This document shows positions 56,631-64,000 of a DNA stretch of 64,000 nt, piece by piece (within the stretch, counting starts at the first letter, position 1; each line of letters begins with the position of its first letter). The stretch comes from Haemaphysalis longicornis (Eukaryota; Arthropoda; Arachnida; Ixodida; Ixodidae). A program made the position numbers and the translations under genes. The stretch is from positions 286,977,317 through 287,041,316 of the forward strand of contig CM023448.1 of assembly GCA_013339765.2 (NCBI GenBank), given 5' to 3'. A model generated the notes under the pieces. The model was given only the letters and a program-made list of their open reading frames with translations, had not been told where the DNA came from and searched no databases.

Positions 56631-57830
56631 CGAGTTCGTATATCTCCACAGGAAAAGCCGGGTGGATTACCCCCGGCTTTTGTGTGAGCGTGCATCCCAT
56701 TTAGAGTTTGCGATATGGCGGAATGCTTTTTTTATATAATAAAAATTTTGCTAATCTTAGATTCGAAGTTGTGCTCCAGAGCCTAACAGTGTACAGCGGG
56801 GGGCAAGTTTTATACGGCTTTCAAGATCCACGTGCGCAATTTAACCAATTTGACTTCAGCTATACCTAGGGGAGGGTGGGGAATATTGGTCTGCAGGTCC
56901 AATTCTGTGACAGGAGGCCGGTGTTGTGGCTCCGAACGAAATAAGGACGGGCATAATAAAACTAAGGCCAGATACGTTAGACACACGAAGTACCTCTTCC
57001 CCATCGACGACAACCCACGGTAACATAAGAAGCAGTGGTCAGTTTAATATTCGCCCACTGAAGCACGAAGACCCAAGGGACCTGTGCATGCCAAAGTTTA
57101 TTTAGGGATCCCCACTTCGGCTAGGGATGCCCACTGCCGAAATGAGAATTCGGGGTACGCGGCAAGTGGGCGTAATCTTGTTGGTCGGTCACTTGCTTAA
57201 ATGACACATACCCTGCCAGGAGATTGGCCAAAAAGGTAAAAACTAACAATTTATAGGGGTCTTATTTGTTGGAATGAACTCAGCTCAATAATTAAATTGG
57301 ACGGAACGATTTTACCAACACAAAATGTGAAGATCAGGGAGAATTACCAAAGAAATTACAACCCCCCAGGAATGTACACATTGCGCAACCCACAAAACAC
57401 CTCCAATTCTGTGCCTCCTGGCAGAAATGGTCTTCACCACGTTTTTATAGAAACCATTGCGATGCGAGCTCAAAAGTAGCCTCGAACCGGGCTTATCTTA
57501 ACAGAAATGGAATCATGAGGACACGGCTCGCTCATGGAGCGTCTCCAACCCACATGTTTGATCATGCATCTCTCTTCCCAACACCCTTATCTTCATCGTC
57601 ACGTTTCAGGCAAACCACGAGTATGGCAAACAACGATGATGATTTCAATGAGTCGGGTTAAAAGCATTCACCTACGTTCCTACAAGGCGTTTTTATGACA
57701 ATCAGCAATGCTATCTGCGATTATCATTACGAGAAACGAGCCGTAATTTGAAGTAAAACAGCATCCGCATGCAATTGGTGGTGAATGACAAAGAGGAAGA
57801 CGAGGTGAGCACGTGGAGAAGTCGCGTGCC
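56631..57830. other. Unit 3/unit 4 spacer
   Basis: No gene was seen. GACCCAAGGGACC near 57068 and ATCTTCATCGTCACGTTTCAGG near 57590 recall GTCCCAAGGGACC and ATCATCGTCATATTTCTGG at 20028-20085, so the spacer is paralogous to that upstream of unit 2. Confidence 0.4.
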
Positions 57831-57989
57831 GGCCGCTTCGCTGGCAGACGGTTCCTCGAGACGTGGCACAAGTCACGCCCACAGTCAGGAGCGCACGTTC
57901 CTAGAACGCTCGAAGTCGCCGGCCGACCTCTGCTTCTAATCGGCCCGCCTAGGTACGACTGCTTCCAGAGGTCCACTCGTCAACCACAG
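57831..57989 (+). other. Unit 4 exon 1, probably 5' UTR
   Basis: GCCGCTTCGCTGGCAG to TCCACTCGTCAACCACAG before donor gtgggc, aligned with units 2 and 3. Non-coding by the same reasoning. Confidence 0.42.
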
Positions 57990-58367
57990 GTGGGCGTCGT
58001 CTAGACTTTAAACGCGTAGGAGGCGTTTTAGCGTGAGCGTAACGTGCGCTCTGCACGCTCGATGAATTGTTCTAACCATTTTTGACCTCCGGCAAGAGCA
58101 TAGGGTTCCTATTTCCAGACAGAAAGTTTTACCCACTTCTAATTTGCATGTTTTTTCGAATCATTTCTTGCACAATCATCGACCGCCGAAGTCGATTCGG
58201 GCATGCCATCCAGCGTTCGTAGTTGTGTTCGACGCATGGCGCTTTACTGCGGCATCGCTAAATATTAGTCTGTTTAGTCAGACCTCCTCTTTCTCCCAAG
58301 TCGCAGGTGCGGCGGCGTGTGTTCCGGCGGAAATCAGTTCGTTGTTTCCCTTCGAGCAGCGCAAGGC

Positions 58368-58495
58368 ATGTCGCCCGCGTGCGCTCTCGTGCCTGCCGTA
58401 GCAGCCACCGCAGGCAACGTTACCGGTACCCTCCTCCAGGGCCTAAAATGTCTGGACTCCCTCAGAGGTAGACAAGGCCAAGCCAGGCAACGCCG
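58368..58495 (+). pseudogene. Unit 4 exon 2, frameshifted
   Basis: The exon starts at 58307 after acceptor cctctttctcccaagtcgcag. The ATG at 58368 gives MSPACALVPAVAATAGNV and LLQ. The coding part is 128 nt instead of 130, so the downstream family residues (NVWT, DKAKPGNA) lie in another frame and joining exon 3 gives a stop within four codons. The donor gtgagtc is intact. It is probably a pseudogene unless the exon edges differ. Confidence 0.5.
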
Positions 58496-59215
58496 GTGAG
58501 TCATTTCGTTCTCTAAACTGTAAAACAACTTGGCAAACTGCCACTGTGATGAAGTCATCAAGTCCTTAAGTGGCATCACTGCCGTCGCATCGCCGTTTAT
58601 TTCCTGCGCGATAGTGGGCGGCTATCTTACACATCGAATCTGTTACCACACGGAAAATACATTCCCCTGCGTCCTCTTGGTTAAGTAACTCAAAAATGAC
58701 CAATGATCTGATGGTGCTTAATCGTCGATGTACGAGGCACTAGATAGAATATAAATATTTAAGTCAGTACGGCGGCATTAAGCAGCGCTAGCCTGTCTTT
58801 TTTTCGTGCGTCAGTGCCACTGCGCAGATAGGATTTGGGAGTAAAGTCATGGCCTTCATGATCCACTATCTTTGCTTCGTTGTTCCTGCGATTGGTTTTG
58901 CGGGCGAAAATAGTCGATGTTTGTGATGCCGTTTATTTTCAAAGCGGTGTTAAACCTACTGTTCCCTATTGTTTAGAATTTTTCTTTCCTCTCATTTTGA
59001 AGAACCAGTGCACAGTTTTGTCACTTGCTGACTAACGCACCCAGCAATAAATTCAAAACCATACGGTTAGTAATATGAAAGATCAATGAGACGTACTTAA
59101 AGAGCAATCTCGAACCAATACAAGATAAACCAGCACGTTTTATCAGTAGGAGCTACTCGAGAAAATCCAGTATCACGACCGTCAAACAATACCCCTAACT
59201 ACCTTCTCTTGAAAA
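58496..59215 (+). other. Unit 4 intron 2, proximal part
   Basis: No gene was seen; it resembles 21469-21770 of unit 2. Confidence 0.4.
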
Positions 59216-59885
59216 ATGACGACTGCTAGCTCCTCTCTCCTACTTCTACAGGCTAGCACACCTCGCCGGCTTTTGCTGGACAAATATATAGCCCCCCGCG
59301 TGCAACTTTTCGGCGTCTCGTCCATTCCATCAAGTACTCCGCATATTCAACGGCGTGTAGAAATCTTCTCAGGCAGGCATTATCAGATAATGAATGGCAG
59401 CCTACCATTGTCCCTTAAGAAGAAAGTGTATGGCAGCTGCATCTTACCGGTACTCACCTACGGGGCAGAAACATGGAGGCTCACTAAGAGGGTTCAACTT
59501 AAATTGAGGAAGACTCAGCGTGCAATGGAACGGAATATGATAGGTGTAACATTAAGGGACAAGAAGAGAGCGGAGTGGGTCAGGGAACAAACGCGTGTTA
59601 AAGACATATTAGTAGAAATTAAGAAGAAGAAATGGACGTGGCAGGGCATGTAATGCGAAGGCAAGATAACCGTTGGTCATTGAGGGTAAAAGAGCGGATC
59701 CATAGAGAAGGCAAGCGTTGCAGGGGGCGGCAGAAAGTTAGTTGGGCAGATGAGATCAAGAAGTTCGCGGGGATAAAATTGGTCGCAGTTAGTACAGGAC
59801 CGGGGTAATTGGAGAATAATGGGAGAGGCTTTCGCCCTGCAGTGGGCGTAGATAGGCTGGTGGTGATGATGATGATGATGACAAA
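59216..59885 (+). mobile_element. RTE-like LINE 3' end with GAT tail
   Basis: A plus-strand frame (to 59653) contains KKKVYGSCILPVLTYGAETW, RLTKRVQLKLRKTQRAMER and IGVTLRDKKR. After a frameshift comes HVMRRQDNRWSLRVKERI then GRQKVSWADEIKKFAG, ending near 59845, followed by (GAT)n at 59862-59880. Motif order and GAT tail are those of tick/arthropod RTE elements. It is 5'-truncated and inserted in unit 4 intron 2. Confidence 0.8.
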
Positions 59886-60721
59886 TCTTCTCTCAGATTT
59901 ACATTTATCGCTACTTATCCCGATAACAGGCGCCTAAAAGAAATCGTTTCTATACATGTTCCCGAATCCTTTGCTAACCATCTGAAACGCAATTTAAATG
60001 CGCATATCTGGTAAAACACCAGTTGCGGGCTATTTGTCAACATTTTAAGTGTATTTACATGATTCCTATTATGTTTCTTTTTTCGTTCTGGTTACTCATT
60101 GGTCTCTTTTATTGTGGTTCTTAGCCTGTGCAAGGATGTCCGTGTTGACTTTGAATAGCAGTTGTATTGGAATGTCTGAATTACGTAAGGACGTAACTGG
60201 TACCTGAATTATTATAATAATAAATATTGTTTGTTTTATCATCATAGTCAACATGATGACAGGGGCTCACAGTAAGAGCGGTCACAACACTGCTTGATAA
60301 AGTTGCGGGTCGTTACTTGGGCAAACCGCAAGAAGAGAGAACTAAACGAAATATTCATGACAGCAACAATAGCGGGAAGAATGGGTTAGCATTTGCAACC
60401 CTCTTCGCTTCAGTGATTCAAACGCTCCCACGAAGGCTCTCCTTTATCGCGTACGCCGGCGGTCCACTATTATTTGCCCGCTGTGCGCATGTGATCAGCT
60501 TGTCTACGGTTTCGGCGGAGTCGGCTACGTTCGGACGCCAACGTAACTGTGCGAAGTTTGCACACAGGAGAAGCTATAGTTGCGGAAAGGGGGGTCGCAT
60601 CCCAAGCGCCCACTTTGGCAATTGTGGTCCTTCGCACCTGCGCGATTTTTGTTCAGTTGATAACGCTGTTTTATAAGCAGGGAGCAGGGGGGTAACAGGA
60701 AGCTGTACTTCTTAGTACTCC

Positions 60722-60755
<34 letters not shown>

Positions 60756-61399
60756 GAGAGAGAGAGAGAGGAGCGATGAGAGCTCGAGATATAGAGAGAG
60801 AGAGAGGAGAGAGTCTATCTGCGATGAGCGAGGAGCGAGGCGTAGGAGAGATTGGGGGGGGGGGGGGTACGGAGATCGTAACAGTAGCGAGAAACTTTCT
60901 CGGCAGGGGAGGGGGGGGGAGTAAATGGTATACTTGAGTTTTTACGAATTCAAAATATACAGTTTGTCGAACGATTACGTTCTTTTACGTATAGACACGA
61001 AGTCGATGACTTTTCCTCATGGATACATGAAAACGTGATCGCTGTAGAAACCACCCACCAACTGCCAGCTAAATGTACCGAGCGGGGCAGATGAGCATGT
61101 AAATATTTGGGCATTTCTTTCGGTCGTGAGGAAAATAAAGTGCTTTCACACAAGTCATCATAATAGTATAAAAGGCCTCTTATAAGTTATCTTACAGAAA
61201 CTCTTGCTTTCATTTTGATTTTGGTGTGCGTTTATTGCTGGTTATAATCATTATTATTGCACCATTCGTTGCGGGCAAAAAAATATGCTGAAACATGCTT
61301 GCTAGGACTGCTTAAATGCTAAGTGAGACGTTCAATGCCAGCGTTCAATAAAAGCTGATATGCTTACCCGTTCATTGTATCCTGGGCGTTGGACAACAG
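59886..61399 (+). other. Unit 4 intron 2, distal part
   Basis: No gene was seen. A GA-rich microsatellite lies at 60720-60860 and a poly(G) run at 60854-60866. TTTCTTTCGGTCGTGAG at 61116-61132 is the fourth copy of the intronic block. TTGGACAACAG precedes exon 3. Confidence 0.45.
60720..60860. repeat. (GA)n microsatellite, imperfect
   Basis: Interrupted GAGAGA tracts followed by G-rich sequence. Confidence 0.85.
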
Positions 61400-61493
61400 G
61401 ACAACCTGATTCTGCAGCCATGGCATCGTCAATGCAGAAGAGGCGCATCTGCTACTACACGGATCCTTGCCACAGCTCAGAGCTCATTGACAG
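61400..61493 (+). CDS. Unit 4 exon 3 (94 nt)
   Basis: The acceptor is gttggacaacag and the donor gttggtg (weaker than gtaagtg). In the family frame it reads QPDSAAMASSMQKRRICYY then TDPCHSSELID plus AG. Length and phase are as in units 1-3. The N-terminal half is closest to unit 2 (SAAVAS, KR), while the DPG-VY half has diverged and gained two Cys. Because exon 2 is frameshifted, this exon is probably not translated in this frame unless an alternative start is used. Confidence 0.45.
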
Positions 61494-64000
61494 GTTGGTG
61501 AAGCTCTTATACCGCTATTTCATGTTCGCCCTGAGTCATGTTCAGGCCCCTGCCACTGGCTAAAAAATCGATTAGTCAGGTGGAAGTCTCGCTATTTTCT
61601 GACACCATTTAACAACGTTCCGGCATTCTAGTACTTGTTTACTGAAGACTGCATGTTGCCATCAGAAGGGAAAATTGTCGTTTCCGTTATTCCCATCCAG
61701 CACCACTGTGAATCCCTTTTGTCCAGGCCGCTAGTGTGCAGCCAACCCATCAATTTTATCCACAGTACCGATAACGGGGAGCACACTTGCTGAGTGGGTG
61801 CGCTTCATTACGCCCACGCACCGTATCTGCGCATTACACAGCTTCACATTCTTCTTGCTTGCAGCAGCGAAACACAAGCAAACAGTACACCACGCGCTCA
61901 CAAACACGAACAAGCGGTGTTCCCACACGATATCGGTGGCATCCCTCTGATGTAACTCGTGCAGTGGGTCTCATGTCGTTTATGCCAAAGGGAAGAATCA
62001 CAAGGCACAGGAAGCCATATCAGCGCGTCAGCATAGGCGTTTCTCCGGGCTGAGGCGGCGGCCTCTTGTAGACCTTATTTGGCCCTGGTGCTTGAAGACG
62101 AGAGGGGGGGGGGTACTTCATACATGGCGGCGGGTTTAAAAAACAGCATCAAATACCGCAGTACTACACGAAGTAAATTTAGCGGATGGGAGGTGTTCAA
62201 ATGGTGATGTATTTCTTCTCCGGAATCCTCATTGTCGCCTTCTCGTTGTTAAGGCTGAAACCATGATCAACTGGACAATTACCCTATTTTCCATCTCACT
62301 AAAGAAATTTTGTCGCACTTCCACTTATTTTTTTCATCTCGTTATGCAGGAATATTTTTTCTTGCTTGCACACGTGATCAAGATAAGAATAGTCGCGTAC
62401 AAAGGAAGCTGATCGCACATACCTACACACGGTTGAGTAACAAGCTGGTGCATACACTCGGTTCTTTACTCACAAAACAGTAATAACTCCAGGGAAGTTC
62501 ACCGCACTTACCCCGATATAAGTCAGGCCATGTCTTTGAAGAGGCATTACGACATACACGCAAACATCGCTGAGACCAAAATGGGTAAGCAATCTAAGGG
62601 CACCAAGGTAAATCTTACGGATTGAATGCGAAATCATGAATGTCCTGCAGGTTGCCTCAGGCACCTTGTTTGGTTTCGCGTTGTCGAAGGGCTTTGCAAT
62701 CTTGCAGCCGGAGACGCTTCGAATTGAGGTCGCCCTGAACTCTTACGAATGGCTTCGATATGTCTCCTACGTGTTGCGCCGCTGCTCGTTCATGCCGCCG
62801 TGTAAAGGGAGAGCAGAATGACGGGGAATTTCACTGCTTGTCCTGGCCCTCCCTTCATCTGCAGTATTCTAGCGGCGTCAAGGAGGAAGTAGAGGAAAAC
62901 TTTTAAATGAGCTTCGGGTTCGGAGGGAGTAGCTCTTTATTTCAAAAGTACACTTGCCGTATTCGCCAGTGCACTTCTCTCCACTACAAAACCTTGGTCC
63001 GGAAGTGTGAGCTAGACAGAAAGAACGATCTCCCCCTTCTCAAGGCTGGGGAAAAGGACGAGTTGGGGGGGGGGGTGACAGTTTTTATCCTGGAGCTCCA
63101 GATTATGTGGGAATGAGCACTTGGTTGTGCAAAAAATTAAAAATTGGTATAATCATAATCACACGGAAAGAGTAAATCTTCTTAAGTGACCAGAGAGTGT
63201 GGTTTTCTTCGTTTCCGTCAGTTGTGAGAGAAAAGTTTGGAGAGTTTTCCTGGTTAGTTCATAGTCTTCCTTGATTTCATGGTAGGTAGGAATTGGGTGG
63301 GCTTCGGTTCTCCTTCCCTAGACTGTTTAAGGGGGCACTAGCCGCGAAATGGGCCCAGCCGTTGCGTTTTCTAGACAGTCACGACCTTCCAGTTCGGGGT
63401 TTCGCTTCGCACGATGCGACTACTGCCGGTGCCACTCGACCGGCCATGAAACTACTGAAAGCCGCTTCGTAGCGACAGAGAAGACATCTGCCTGGATTAA
63501 CACTAAATATATAGACTGCTCTTCGGCTTCTCGTCTTGTAGTGCAGGGGGCTGAAACGTTAACGACGTGCTCGCTTTCGCAAGGCACAACCGGCACAATC
63601 TCCCTCTCGTTGAATCGTCGTAGTGGTTGGATCGGTCAGTGTGCACTGTTCTGGTGTTGCCGCCGTACAATGTCTTCGGCGCTTCGGCCTTCGCCATCCT
63701 TATCTCTTTGTGGTGCCCAGGATGCTTGAAGTGGGGCTGGGTGCACTCATATTTTGTGGGGTTAAATTTTTGCAGAGTCCATTGCTGTCCCTCGAGCAGT
63801 GTTCGGCAGGCCGGGACAAACTCAGGACGCTCCATACCTCAGTGAATAGACCGCAAAGGCTTTTAAGCTGGCTTTGGTAAATTTTTAAACTCACCTTACT
63901 CATGGACTCTTAAGAATTCCTTCCTTGGAGTGTCGTTTTCTTAATTAGCAACAACGCTTCCTTGATGTTTACTTCGCTCCTTCATTTTAAGGCATACTTC
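61494..64000 (+). other. Unit 4 intron 3 and window end
   Basis: Bases 61610-61730 and 61830-61990 match intron 3 of the other units. Exon 4 was searched for by its conserved words (CGGTGCAGTGAGCTCCA, CTGCATCTCAAGTCC) and is not present before 64000. Open frames at 62900-63116 and 63349-63900 show no recognisable domain or splice support. Confidence 0.4.

Noticed and set aside
61440..61480. Resemblance of exon 3 (KRRICYYTDP; KRSIGFY-RDPGVG in unit 2) to the N-terminal strand of class I histone deacetylases, with GEGH soon after in unit 2
   Set aside because: Only about ten residues match, the following deacetylase blocks are absent, and the match differs between units. It is treated as chance.
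63349..63903. Overlapping frames on both strands near the window end
   Set aside because: No domain, no splice sites matching the family, no sister sequence in other units.

Overview
This is a eukaryotic nuclear window, most probably from a hard tick (Ixodidae). It is AT-moderate, intron- and repeat-dense, has no bacterial-type gene density, and carries many copies of a tRNA-derived SINE that looks like the ixodid 'Ruka' family (A box TGGCTCAGTGGC, B box GGTTCGATTCCC, 3' tail of ATCA/TTGA repeats). It also holds decayed RTE-, I- and another class of LINE on both strands. The tick assignment is inference from recalled family features; no database search was possible. No intact tRNA, rRNA or CRISPR array was seen. 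|| The main content is a head-to-tail array of four related multi-exon units on the + strand. Unit 1 is about <1-20.7 kb, unit 2 about 20.7-37.4 kb, unit 3 about 37.4-57.7 kb and unit 4 about 57.7->64 kb. Aligning the units by eye gives one gene model: exon 1 (probably 5' UTR), exon 2 (start codon, 130 coding nt), exon 3 (94 nt), exon 4 (274 nt), exon 5 (153 nt) and exon 6 (stop codon plus 3' UTR with AATAAA). Intron phases agree across units (1, 2, 0, 0) and exon lengths are conserved exactly in the intact copies. Unit 2 gives an uninterrupted 218-codon protein. Unit 1 is open but its 5' end lies outside the window. Unit 3 has a 1-nt deletion in exon 4 and a TGA in exon 5. Unit 4 has a net 2-nt loss in exon 2, and its exons 4-6 are not seen before the window ends. 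I do not recognise the protein: it has no clear signal peptide in exon 2, about four to seven cysteines, and a Ser/Thr/Gly-rich low-complexity stretch. || Units 1 and 3 resemble each other, and unit 2 resembles unit 4, in exons 2 and 3. Units 1 and 3 also share an RTE LINE in intron 3 that unit 2 lacks. This suggests that a two-gene module was duplicated. Later SINE insertions, with target-site duplications and empty sites in the sister unit, postdate that event. || Between and within the genes are microsatellites, fold-back structures, TIR elements and several near-perfect short hairpins. There are also two inserted modules with promoter-like sequence: TATA/Inr at 17427-17459, and CRE/CCAAT motifs at about 40600-40730. 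A compact minus-strand TATA-to-AATAAA unit lies at 19091-19546. All coordinates were read by eye; exon edges are probably exact, while edges of decayed elements are approximate.
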